A DNA stretch of 51,317 nucleotides, from positions 123,028 to 174,344 of the forward strand of contig JABDRN010000028.1 of assembly GCA_013041745.1 (NCBI GenBank). The letters are read 5' to 3'. A program made the position numbers and the translations under genes. Position 1 is the first letter of the stretch. Each line of letters starts with the position of its first letter. The DNA is from Gammaproteobacteria bacterium. Lineage in GTDB: Bacteria; Pseudomonadota; Gammaproteobacteria; SZUA-229. The notes under the pieces are model-generated. The model ran no database searches and was not told the DNA's origin. It worked only from the letters and a program-made list of their open reading frames with translations. Shown here one piece after another: positions 44,458-51,317 of the stretch.

Positions 44458-45306
44458 CTAGTCACAGGCAAACACTTCTGCAGGCTGAATAGAAGATGGG
44501 TGGCGGATCCGCATGTAGTAAGGCGTGTTTTTTTTGCTCTTGTTGAGCCAGCCGCGAACCACGATGTTTTTATCGGACAGCGCAAAAATTGTATCGATAT
44601 CGAACTGTGGCTGATCGCCAGGCCGAATACCAACGGTCAGCCTGTTGTCGAGCTTGAGCCAGATGCCTTTCCTGTTGATATTGATATGGTTCAACTTGCC
44701 CATGACCAGCTGAAAACCGATATCCTTATCAGCGATGTATTTTGCCGAAAGCAGTGGCATATTTTTCCATAAGCCGGCCCTGGCACAGCGAGCATTTCGC
44801 TCCTGTTGCTTATAGCAGGCAGAAAATCGTGTGTTCGGCGGAAATGTAACTGCCCTTGCCAGGCCCTGTTTCAATAATTTTGCCTGTATATTCTCGCCAT
44901 CAGCGGTAAAAGCGTGTGCGAGCAGGCGTTTATAACGATCATATCTTTCATCACCATAGATCAGGGAGATCGTATTATCGTCGCCGAATAATGCTCTCAG
45001 GGCATCTCTTGCCTGGTACGAAAATGGCTCTGCGGTCTTCTCGCCATGAGCGACTTCGGGGGTGTTGATACCGATCAACCTGACTTTTCGGCCATCCTTG
45101 AGGTGCAGGGTATCACCATCATGGATATATCTGATGCTCGTGGTTTCATCATATCGCTGGCTGGAACAGGCCGTGTCAGCCCATAGTGGCTGGCTTGCAG
45201 CTGCCAGGCAGAGTGAGCTGTACAGCCCCAGCTGCAGTGTTACTCTCAGGTATAAAAAAAGACGCGACAGGAGCGAGCCTGAAGCGTCTTTTTTATGATG
45301 TAACAC
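44458..45306 (-). CDS. secreted thermonuclease-family (SNase) protein, start uncertain
   Basis: This protein of about 282 aa has a staphylococcal nuclease domain (about 60-185): YIHDGDTLHLKDGRKVRLIGINTPE, then RYDRYKRLLAHAF and GLARAVTFPP. A hydrophobic segment (LQLGLYSSLCLAAASQPLWA) looks like a signal peptide, so export is likely. The C-terminal about 100 residues resemble an OB-like extension. The start is unclear: no ATG lies between bL31 and the signal, and the ORF extends back into rpmE (45396). I chose GTG at 45306. Notably the rpmE terminator lies within the first 20 codons. Confidence 0.75.
   Translation of the reverse strand: MLHHKKDASGSLLSRLFLYLRVTLQLGLYSSLCLAAASQPLWADTACSSQRYDETTSIRYIHDGDTLHLKDGRKVRLIGINTPEVAHGEKTAEPFSYQARDALRALFGDDNTISLIYGDERYDRYKRLLAHAFTADGENIQAKLLKQGLARAVTFPPNTRFSACYKQQERNARCARAGLWKNMPLLSAKYIADKDIGFQLVMGKLNHININRKGIWLKLDNRLTVGIRPGDQPQFDIDTIFALSDKNIVVRGWLNKSKKNTPYYMRIRHPSSIQPAEVFACD
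45254..45294 (-). terminator. terminator of rpmE, overlapping start of the nuclease ORF
   Basis: On the minus strand, AAAAAAGACGC pairs with GCGTCTTTTTTT, with an inner CAGG/CCTG helix, followed by T residues. It lies about 50 nt after the bL31 stop codon and inside the 5' part of the nuclease reading frame. Confidence 0.9.
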
Positions 45307-45343
45307 AGGGCATGCGACCCTGTAGATACCGGGTACAGACGAC

Positions 45344-45550
45344 TTATTTGTTACCAAATCGTTTGTTGAACTTGTCGATCTGACCAGCAGAGTCAAGAAT
45401 CTTCTGTTTACCGGTATAGAACGGGTGGCACTCAGAGCATACGTCGATAGTCATATCGTCTCTGCCATATGTAGAACGAGTAGTGAAAGCATTGCCACAG
45501 CTACATTTTACGTTTACATCAGTGTATTTAGGATGGATATCAGCTTTCAT
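45344..45550 (-). CDS. rpmE: 50S ribosomal protein bL31, zinc-binding form
   Basis: This 68-aa ribosomal protein is in its C+ form: C16-x-C18 and C38-x2-C41 (KCSCGN and [12 protein letters not shown]) coordinate zinc. The start MKADIHPKY is the family norm, so the in-frame extension to 45607 is rejected. It is followed by a strong terminator. This zinc form is usually replaced by a C-minus paralogue under zinc limitation; no paralogue is in the window. Confidence 0.97.
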   Translation of the reverse strand: MKADIHPKYTDVNVKCSCGNAFTTRSTYGRDDMTIDVCSECHPFYTGKQKILDSAGQIDKFNKRFGNK

Positions 45551-45791
45551 GTCGAGTTGCTCGTGTGTAATGTTGCTCGTAAATAATATAGTCAACCAGC
45601 TGACCATCTAGCGATGGACAAGGCTGAAAAAACAGGGCGTGAATTCTACATGTAACTGCAAGATCAGGCAAGTTCTTATTTGTATCTGAAAATAGCCAGA
45701 TTTCCCCGAAAATACTGGAAATAGGTGGCCGCTGGTCCATACTTTACTGCAGGCAAATCCAACCGATTCGGGATAAACGCAGGGAAACAGC

Positions 45792-46265
45792 ATGAAACTG
45801 AAAATCTTATCAATGTTAATCATTCTAGGGATGTTATCCGTGACACCGATGATCTATATGGGGAAGCTAAACCCTATGGAATTATTAGGCTCGGGATTCA
45901 GTGGCGGAGCCTCGGAATTCGAAAAACTTAAGGCCAAAGCCCCCAGGAATATGACGAGTGTCGTAACCGATGAAAAAGTGCAGGTCTATAAGTGGCGAGA
46001 TAAAAATGGTGTCATGCAGTTTGGCAGTACTCCGCCGCCAGAAGTTAGGAATGCCCAGCAGGTAGAGCTGAATCCGAACAGCAATGTAGTGAAGGCAGTG
46101 AAAGTACCTGCCGAGGAAGAAAAACCGGTGGCATCCGCGGACCTTGCTCAACCGAGTCCGTATTCTGTGAAGGGCATGAAGAAAGTGATGGACGATGCTA
46201 AAGATATAGAGCAGATGCTGCAGCAGAGCCATGAGCAGCGCAGTAAAGCCCTGAACGATCTTTGA
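45792..46265 (+). CDS. DUF4124 domain envelope protein
   Basis: This 157-aa protein has an N-terminal hydrophobic anchor or signal (about 1-25, MKLKILSMLIILGMLSVT). A DUF4124 motif around residues 71-88 (VYKWRDKNGVMQFGSTPPP) is followed by a charged, helix-prone tail (KKVMDDAKDIEQMLQQSHEQ). DUF4124 proteins are common and mostly uncharacterised envelope proteins of proteobacteria. It diverges from rpmE and is convergent with hemW, separated by an 8-bp hairpin at 46278-46307. Confidence 0.85.
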   Translation: MKLKILSMLIILGMLSVTPMIYMGKLNPMELLGSGFSGGASEFEKLKAKAPRNMTSVVTDEKVQVYKWRDKNGVMQFGSTPPPEVRNAQQVELNPNSNVVKAVKVPAEEEKPVASADLAQPSPYSVKGMKKVMDDAKDIEQMLQQSHEQRSKALNDL

Positions 46266-46277
46266 TACCTTAGGTTA

Positions 46278-46307
46278 CAGGCGGCTGCGAATATTGTTTG
46301 CCGCCTG
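46278..46307. terminator. hairpin between convergent genes
   Basis: CAGGCGGC (46278-46285) pairs with GCCGCCTG (46300-46307) between the DUF4124 and hemW stop codons. No T-tract follows, so it may be a weak bidirectional terminator. Confidence 0.5.
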
Positions 46308-46314
46308 CTCAACA

Positions 46315-47472
46315 TTATTCAACGATAAGTTTTTCCAGTATCTCGTTTAGAAACAGAAAACCCCTGTCAGTAGTTGATATTCGTTGTTCGTCGATCAGCA
46401 ACAGCTCAGGGTCGATATCTCTCACCGCTTCTTCCAGCCTGCCTCTGGACAGGCCGGTATGATTCTCGAAGGTGCTGATCTCGCTGCCCGTTTTCAGGCG
46501 CAAGGCATTGAGTAGAAACTCGAACACCATGTCCTGCTGGTCGAGTACCTGTTTACCCGATAAGGCGTCAGAGCTCAGGCTCTGTTCGATATACTGCCTG
46601 GGCTGACGATGTTTCCACCTACGGCTGATGTTCAGTGAATGCTGCTGTTCCTGAAACCGGCTGATCTTTCCATGTGCCCCTGCGCCGATGCCTATATAGT
46701 CGCCGAATGACCAGTAATTGACATTGTGCAGGGACTGCCTGTCTTTCTTTGCATAGGCAGATACCTCGTATTGCTGGTAGCCGTTATCTGCCAGTAGATC
46801 CTGGCATCGCAGCTGCATCTCCCACAGCTGGTCGCCTTCCGGCAATACCGGCCTGTGCTTATGAAAGTAGGTATTCTCTTCGATGGTCAGCTGGTAGTGG
46901 GAGATGTGCGGCACGCTGAACTTGCAGGCAATTTCAACATCGTTCATCGCCTGCTGTATCGTCTGTTGTGGCAGGCCGAACATCAGGTCCAGGTTGATGT
47001 TATCAAAGCCGGCAGCTTTTGCCGTCTCTATTGCTGATAACGACTGCCTGCTATCGTGGATGCGGCCAAGGCTTTCCAGGTGCTGCTGCGAAAAACTCTG
47101 GATACCGATAGACAGCCGGTTTACACCTGCCTGTCTGAACTCATCGAATTTCTGCTGTTCAAAAGTACCCGGATTTGCTTCCAGGGTTATCTCTATGTCT
47201 TCGTATTTGAACAGGCGCCTGGCGTGACTCAAGATCCTGTGTATCGAATCCGGGGAGAATAGACTCGGTGTGCCACCACCAAAGAATATACTGTTTAGCG
47301 TGCGCTGCTGACAGTGCTGGTGTTCTTCATCTAGATCGGCCAGAAGTGCATCGACATACCTGGCCTCATCATAAGAACCGTCTTTTGTGTGCGAGTTAAA
47401 GTCACAATAAGGGCACTTTTTCACGCACCATGGAATATGTACATAAAGACTTAACGGGATGTTGTTGTGCAC
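46315..47472 (-). CDS. hemW: HemW, radical SAM haem chaperone
   Basis: This 385-aa protein is of the coproporphyrinogen dehydrogenase-like (HemN) family. The radical SAM motif is C16-x3-C20-x2-C23 (PWCVKKCPYCDFNSH), with GGGTPSLF, EANPG and a C-terminal HemN_C domain (GIGAGAHGKISR). The missing extra Cys of HemN (CxxxCxxCxC becomes CDFNS) points to HemW, a haem chaperone for respiratory enzymes, rather than the oxidase. The GTG start at 47472 has no obvious binding site and is preceded by a hairpin at 47496-47524. No alternative start fits the conserved N-terminus. Confidence 0.9.
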   Translation of the reverse strand: MHNNIPLSLYVHIPWCVKKCPYCDFNSHTKDGSYDEARYVDALLADLDEEHQHCQQRTLNSIFFGGGTPSLFSPDSIHRILSHARRLFKYEDIEITLEANPGTFEQQKFDEFRQAGVNRLSIGIQSFSQQHLESLGRIHDSRQSLSAIETAKAAGFDNINLDLMFGLPQQTIQQAMNDVEIACKFSVPHISHYQLTIEENTYFHKHRPVLPEGDQLWEMQLRCQDLLADNGYQQYEVSAYAKKDRQSLHNVNYWSFGDYIGIGAGAHGKISRFQEQQHSLNISRRWKHRQPRQYIEQSLSSDALSGKQVLDQQDMVFEFLLNALRLKTGSEISTFENHTGLSRGRLEEAVRDIDPELLLIDEQRISTTDRGFLFLNEILEKLIVE

Positions 47473-47495
47473 GTGAATGAAGGTGGTGAAAAAAT

Positions 47496-47524
47496 GGGGG
47501 TATAACCTTAGCAGTTATACCCCC
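47496..47524 (-). terminator. perfect 11-bp inverted repeat just upstream of hemW
   Basis: GGGGGTATAAC pairs with GTTATACCCCC around a 7-nt loop. On the minus strand it is followed by ATTTTTT, so it looks like an intrinsic terminator or attenuator only about 24 nt before the hemW start codon. It may end the transcript of the small membrane protein gene at 47691. Confidence 0.75.
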
Positions 47525-47690
47525 TACAATGTAGTCCGAAAATAGCCAGGCAATTGCTAGACCTGATGAGGGAGTGCTATCCCCAGACTATACTGCAACT
47601 TACTCCTGTCGGCAGGATCGATCTCTCTGTATCAGCCTGTAAATGATAATGCTGTAAGTTTTCTTTACTGCGCGAAATTCAGTCATGATC

Positions 47691-47810
47691 TTACTGTTCG
47701 CAGTCATCACTACTCTTTTCAGCTGAATGAGTGCGAGCCAGGCGTACCACCACGAACGACATAATCGCTACCACAGCTATAATCGAGTAGGTCATTGCAT
47801 CTAAAATCAT
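47691..47810 (-). CDS. 39-aa single-TM membrane protein
   Basis: This short gene has a good ribosome binding site (GGAG 7 nt before ATG). It encodes MILDAMTYSIIAVVAIMSF, then VVVRLARTHS and a polar tail EKSSDDCEQ. One hydrophobic helix (about 7-23) is followed by a positive residue cluster, which suggests N-out/C-in insertion. Size and layout recall accessory subunits such as CydX or CcoQ, but no partner gene is adjacent. It lies in an otherwise empty 560-nt gap. It could be chance, but the binding site and clean TM topology argue for a real gene. Confidence 0.6.
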   Translation of the reverse strand: MILDAMTYSIIAVVAIMSFVVVRLARTHSAEKSSDDCEQ

Positions 47811-48031
47811 CGCAATTCTCCATAAAGTCTAAGGTTATATATTAGTATAGTTGAATATTATAAAGTTCAAAGAAAATAGCCAATGATTATTGTCATTTTG
47901 CGTGATTAATTTGAAAAAACTATTAATAACAGTGACTTACAGAATTGTATAATATCTAGCTAAATAAAATCAACAGGTTAGGAGGCTGAAATATAGATGA
48001 GGCTGAGAAAATTTCAATAATTTTCTGATTT
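47811..48031. other. AT-rich gap upstream of the small membrane protein
   Basis: There is no further gene. The region is AT-rich and lies between the start of the 39-aa gene and the end of the AmpG-like gene, both on the minus strand. I saw no terminator, repeat or recognised regulatory site. Confidence 0.4.
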
Positions 48032-49390
48032 TTAATTATTTTCTTGCGTAATGTTGACCGGGTGTCGCATCAGGTAGATGATCAGCATGATCGCTGGAAG
48101 TCCGAGAAGTGCGGTATAAATGAAGAAATGCACAAAGCCAAATGCATCGACGATATCGCCGGAGAAGCCGCCGATAAACTTGGCGGGTAACAGCATCAAT
48201 GAACTGAACAGTGCATACTGTGTGGCGGTATAGGCGCGATTGGTCAGGCTTGATAGATAGGCGATAAAAGCTGAGCCGGCCAGACCGCCGCTCAGATTGT
48301 CTGCACCGATCACCATAGACAGGTAAAGCGTGTTTGCCGGCAGTATTGCAAGAAGAACAAACAACAGGTTAGTCGCTACTACCAGGAATGCACCAAGCAA
48401 TAAAATAGGCATCATTCCATAACGGATCACCAGTATTCCACCGATGATGGCACCCAGGATCGTGATTACGGGCCCGATTGTCTTGGTGACCAGCCCGATC
48501 TGCAGGTCACTGTATCCGATATCCACGTAAAGCGGGTTAGCCATGATGCCCATGGTGATATCGCTGATTCGGAACAGCCCTATAAATAGCAGGATGATCA
48601 ATGCATATTTGCCATTACGTATGAAGAAGTCGGTGAATGGGCAGATCACTGCGCCGATGAACCATGCGTATACATCACGCTGGCCTTTTGGAAGATGGGC
48701 TGAGCCCTCAAGAAACGTGATCACCTTTTCTTCCTGCTTCCAGGTATTGCGTGATATTACATGTTCGGGCTCAGCGATAACCAAAGTTGTGATGATGCCC
48801 AGCAGCATGCATATGGCGAGTGAGCTATAAGCGACCGGCCAGGAATAATAGTGTGCGATGGTGAAAGCGCCGCCTCCGGCCAGCAACATGCCCAGCCGAT
48901 AACCGGTCTGGTATGTGGCGGCCATCGCACCCTGTGTTTCCACCGGCATCGCTTCGATGCGCCAGGCATCGATGGCGATATCCTGTGTCGCAGAAGAAAA
49001 AGCGACCAGCAGCGCTGAGTAGACCAGGATGATCAGTTGACTCTGAGGGTCGGTGGCTGCCATCAATAACAACCCTGAGACAATGCCTACCTGGGCCAGC
49101 AGCATCCAGCTTCTTCGTTGTCCAAATACCCGGTTGAGCAGAGGCAGCTTGAGGTGGTCAACCAGGGGTGACCAGACAAATTTAAGGCCATATAGTAAAG
49201 CGACCCAGCTGATATGGCCGATGGTGCTCTTGTCGACGCCTTCGCGTGCAAGCCAGCCTGATAAAGTGCCGAACACGAGCAATAACGGCAGGCCGGCAGA
49301 AAAACCCAGGAACAGCATCGCCAGCACACGAGGCTTGAGGTATACCGCTAGCGCCTCAACCCAGCTTTTGTGTTGTTGCACTTTAGTCAT
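48032..49390 (-). CDS. ampG: AmpG-family muropeptide permease
   Basis: This 452-aa major facilitator transporter has about 12-14 TM helices. The AmpG-type N-terminal signature is present (LGFSAGLPLLLVFGTLSGWLAR, then GLKFVWSPLVDHL and ATQDIAIDAWRIEA, the last a hallmark of AmpG proteins). In E. coli AmpG imports GlcNAc-anhydroMurNAc peptides for recycling and ampC signalling. The C-terminal helices are complete. It is 10 nt downstream of xthA. Confidence 0.88.
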   Translation of the reverse strand: MTKVQQHKSWVEALAVYLKPRVLAMLFLGFSAGLPLLLVFGTLSGWLAREGVDKSTIGHISWVALLYGLKFVWSPLVDHLKLPLLNRVFGQRRSWMLLAQVGIVSGLLLMAATDPQSQLIILVYSALLVAFSSATQDIAIDAWRIEAMPVETQGAMAATYQTGYRLGMLLAGGGAFTIAHYYSWPVAYSSLAICMLLGIITTLVIAEPEHVISRNTWKQEEKVITFLEGSAHLPKGQRDVYAWFIGAVICPFTDFFIRNGKYALIILLFIGLFRISDITMGIMANPLYVDIGYSDLQIGLVTKTIGPVITILGAIIGGILVIRYGMMPILLLGAFLVVATNLLFVLLAILPANTLYLSMVIGADNLSGGLAGSAFIAYLSSLTNRAYTATQYALFSSLMLLPAKFIGGFSGDIVDAFGFVHFFIYTALLGLPAIMLIIYLMRHPVNITQENN

Positions 49391-49400
49391 TCAGCATGGC

Positions 49401-50177
49401 TCATTTAAGCGTGTAGTCGTAGTCGATTATCAGCGGAGAGTGGTCGGAAAAGCGCTCGTCTTTGTAGATGTCGGCTGCCTGCACCAGCGGTGCGAGTTTG
49501 GGCGTGATCACCTGGTAGTCGATGCGCCAGCCAGTATTATTGGCCCATGCCTGTCCGCGATTTGACCACCACGTGTACTGGTCTGGCAGCTGGTTGACGA
49601 CACGGAAAGCGTCGACATAGCCGACCTCATCGAACAGCGTGTCCATCCATGCCCGCTCTTCTGGCAGGAAGCCCGAGTTTTTCTGGTTACCTTTCCAGTT
49701 CTTGATGTCTATCTTCTTGTGCGCGATGTTCCAGTCGCCGCAGATGATGAATTCACGGCGTTTGCGGCGCAGGCTCTGCAGGTACCCCATGAAACGTTCC
49801 ATGAAATCGAACTTCACCGCCTGGCGTTCCTCGCTGGCAGAACCGGAGTGCATATAGAGTGAGATGATGCTCAGTTTTTCAAACTGGAATTCGAGGAAAC
49901 GGCCTTCGATATCGATGTCATGCCAGCCGATACCCTTGGTCACTTTCTTAGGTATCTCCTTGCTGTAGATGGCAACGCCACTGTAGCCTTTTTTTTCAGC
50001 ATCATGGTACTGGCAGAAATATCCCTCGGGGCAGAACTGCGGATCGGAGAGCTGGTGTTCCTGTGCCTTGGTCTCCTGTATACATATAACATCGGCATCG
50101 ACTTTCTTGAGCCAGTCAAAAAAACCTTTCCTGGCGGCGGCACGGATGCCGTTGGTATTGGCTGAGATAATACGCAT
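49401..50177 (-). CDS. xthA: exodeoxyribonuclease III / AP endonuclease
   Basis: This 258-aa ExoIII-family repair enzyme cleaves at abasic sites and trims 3' ends. The motifs are standard: IISANTNGIRAAARKGFFDW, CIQETKAQ (metal-binding Glu), YMHSGSASEER, ICGDWNIAH (DxN pair) and FSDHSPLI (catalytic His). Length and start are normal. It is divergent from pyrE, an arrangement common in gammaproteobacteria, with a palindromic element between them. Confidence 0.95.
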   Translation of the reverse strand: MRIISANTNGIRAAARKGFFDWLKKVDADVICIQETKAQEHQLSDPQFCPEGYFCQYHDAEKKGYSGVAIYSKEIPKKVTKGIGWHDIDIEGRFLEFQFEKLSIISLYMHSGSASEERQAVKFDFMERFMGYLQSLRRKRREFIICGDWNIAHKKIDIKNWKGNQKNSGFLPEERAWMDTLFDEVGYVDAFRVVNQLPDQYTWWSNRGQAWANNTGWRIDYQVITPKLAPLVQAADIYKDERFSDHSPLIIDYDYTLK

Positions 50178-50236
50178 ATCTGTTCTTCTTATTATGTGGC
50201 TGCATATGATACCTGAAATTTTCAGAGCTGGTGTAT

Positions 50237-50307
50237 GTCATCGCGACTGGCTGGAGAGAACGTTCTATGATGAGAGATTGCAGACCTCTCCCGCTGGTCG
50301 CGATGAC
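50237..50307. repeat. 71-bp palindromic element between xthA and pyrE
   Basis: The left end GTCATCGCGACTGG and right end CTGGTCGCGATGAC-type arms form an imperfect inverted repeat of about 22 bp, including inner GGAGAG/CTCTCC, around a 27-nt middle. The shape is that of a small palindromic repeat (the GTCATTGCGA-type intergenic family I know from several bacteria). It is the only copy in this window. Confidence 0.7.
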
Positions 50308-50368
50308 AGCTGGTTCAGGGGGAGCGGAAAATCACGTATACTTCGCAGTCAAATGACAGGTGTGAATT

Positions 50369-51010
50369 ATGCAAGAGAATAAGAAACGATTTATCGAATT
50401 AGCCATCCGCTACCAGGTGCTCCGCTTCGGCGAGTTCACGCTCAAGTCGGGGCGGAATAGTCCGTATTTTTTTAATGCCGGACTGTTCAATAGTGGTTAT
50501 GCACTCGCTGAACTCGGAAGCTGTTATGCGCAGACCATCATCGATGAGGATATAGATTATGATGTACTGTTCGGCCCTGCTTATAAAGGCATCCCGCTGG
50601 TCTCTGCCATCGCATATGCATTATCAGTCAATCATGGTATCGATAAGCCCTACGCATTCAACCGCAAAGAAGCCAAGGATCATGGCGAGGGGGGTCTCAT
50701 CGTCGGTGCTGAATTGAATGGCAAGGTGTTGATCGTGGATGACGTGATCACTGCTGGTACTGCTATCAGGGAAGCGGTAGATATAATCCAGGCGGAAGGG
50801 GCGACTACCTCTGCGGTACTGATCGCCCTCGACAGGCAGGAGAGAGGGAAGTCCGAGCTGTCAGCGATACAGGAAGTCAATCGAGATTATGCTATCGATG
50901 TGTTCAGCATCATCACCATGGCGGATCTGATCGATTACCTGGAAGGGGATGCTTCTTATGGTCAGCACCTGGAGGCGATGCGGGCGTATCGTAGTCAGTA
51001 TGGGATTTGA
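50369..51010 (+). CDS. pyrE: orotate phosphoribosyltransferase
   Basis: This 213-aa enzyme makes OMP from orotate and PRPP in pyrimidine synthesis. The PRPP-binding motif [16 protein letters not shown] (about residues 119-134), [20 protein letters not shown] near the start and [15 protein letters not shown] in the flexible loop are all family hallmarks. The start has AGGTG upstream. It is divergent from xthA. I see no upstream U-rich attenuator of the E. coli rph-pyrE type. Confidence 0.96.
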   Translation: MQENKKRFIELAIRYQVLRFGEFTLKSGRNSPYFFNAGLFNSGYALAELGSCYAQTIIDEDIDYDVLFGPAYKGIPLVSAIAYALSVNHGIDKPYAFNRKEAKDHGEGGLIVGAELNGKVLIVDDVITAGTAIREAVDIIQAEGATTSAVLIALDRQERGKSELSAIQEVNRDYAIDVFSIITMADLIDYLEGDASYGQHLEAMRAYRSQYGI

Positions 51011-51195
51011 TTTTTCGTTAGGTATCGTGCTCCTCGTGCTGCGATGTAGCCTGTAGGAGCGGATTGTAATACGTGATTTCCCTTAGACGCTACTTAGTGC
51101 GTGCATTGCACCCCTAAATATGTAGTTTTTGCTTGGTTTTGGTGTTTAGCATTTACTTGTTTCTTTTATTTGGGCCTTGCGGTTTTCGCACCGCG

Positions 51196-51237
51196 GGCGA
51201 GGTACTCTTTTGCAACAGCCCAAAAGAGTCACTCGCC
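51196..51237. repeat. imperfect long inverted repeat in noncoding tail
   Basis: GGCGAG and ACTCTTTTG on the left pair with CAAAAGAGT and CTCGCC on the right around an 8-nt loop, in the otherwise empty 307-nt tail. The surrounding text (GTACTCTTTTG, then CTCGCCGTAAAAGGCG) resembles intergenic sequence I have seen repeated in several gammaproteobacterial genomes. About 120 nt before it, CCTGTAGGAGCGG (51050-51062) has the look of a REP core. Confidence 0.6.
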
Positions 51238-51317
51238 GTAAAAGGCGAAACTCGTGATACAATTCACGTACCTAGGCAACGTCAAAAAGAGAAATGATCA
51301 AACGAAGAGACGAGTAC

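Noticed and set aside
45551-45607. N-terminal extension of bL31
   Set aside because: Family proteins start at MK-IHP; the added residues are hydrophobic and unrelated.
1-51317. CRISPR arrays, tRNA or rRNA genes, insertion sequences
   Set aside because: I saw no regularly spaced repeats, no cloverleaf-like sequences and no transposase-like proteins anywhere in the window.

Overview
The window looks like chromosome of a gammaproteobacterium of moderate GC. Supporting genes are greB, hemW, the divergent xthA/pyrE pair, bL31 (rpmE), an AmpG-type permease, NirBD, and a MoxR/DUF58/TgpA operon. A Gly/Tyr/Pro-rich secreted protein resembling sulfur globule proteins, and a TusA protein beside a PP-loop thiolase-like enzyme, hint at a sulfur-oxidising lifestyle. 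That lifestyle is inference only; there are no rRNA, tRNA, phage, IS or CRISPR loci in the window.

Layout. (1) 254-4513, minus strand: a two-subunit molybdenum hydroxylase of the isoquinoline oxidoreductase/aldehyde dehydrogenase type with its maturation factors XdhC and MocA. (2) 4722-6567, minus: small unknown genes and a secreted HbpS/GlcG-like protein. (3) 6772-18525, plus: a complete nitrate assimilation island. It holds the nitrate ABC importer (nrtABC), NADH nitrite reductase (nirBD), a cytoplasmic bis-MGD nitrate reductase paired with a fused DmsB-DmsC-like iron-sulfur/membrane subunit, and mobB for the cofactor. Upstream of nrtA are a sigma-54 promoter and a leader with two adjacent hexaloop hairpins (A1/G4) overlapping an intrinsic terminator, the signature of NasT/ANTAR antitermination. 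(4) 18725-22069: a membrane coiled-coil SPOR protein, a small protein of a family that recurs at 34911, and TusA plus a PP-loop enzyme. (5) 22182-28158: a surface/signalling cluster with a VPLPA-CTERM-like protein, a Pro-rich secreted protein, an outer-membrane TPR/beta-barrel protein, a LapG-like periplasmic cysteine protease, and a membrane sensor whose HD-GYP domain has lost its metal ligands. (6) 28334-35469: small genes, thioredoxin, the TgpA-DUF58-MoxR operon, the sulfur-globule-like protein, greB and small unknowns. (7) 35498-42879, minus: an RND efflux pump with adaptor and lipoprotein, NhaA, and a small lipoprotein/membrane cluster. (8) 43072-51010: malic enzyme, a secreted nuclease, bL31, a DUF4124 protein, HemW, an unlisted 39-aa membrane protein, an AmpG-like permease, ExoIII and PyrE. 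The window ends in a repeat-like noncoding tail.

How it fits together. Nitrate would be imported by NrtABC, reduced by the NarB-like enzyme (probably drawing electrons from the quinone pool through the DmsBC-like partner rather than from NADH or ferredoxin), and the nitrite reduced by NirBD in the same compartment. Expression would need both nitrogen limitation (NtrC/sigma-54) and nitrate (NasS/NasT, not encoded here). The most novel-looking system is the LapG-like protease next to a degenerate HD-GYP membrane protein. It has the same logic as the LapG/LapD c-di-GMP adhesin switch but a different receptor domain.
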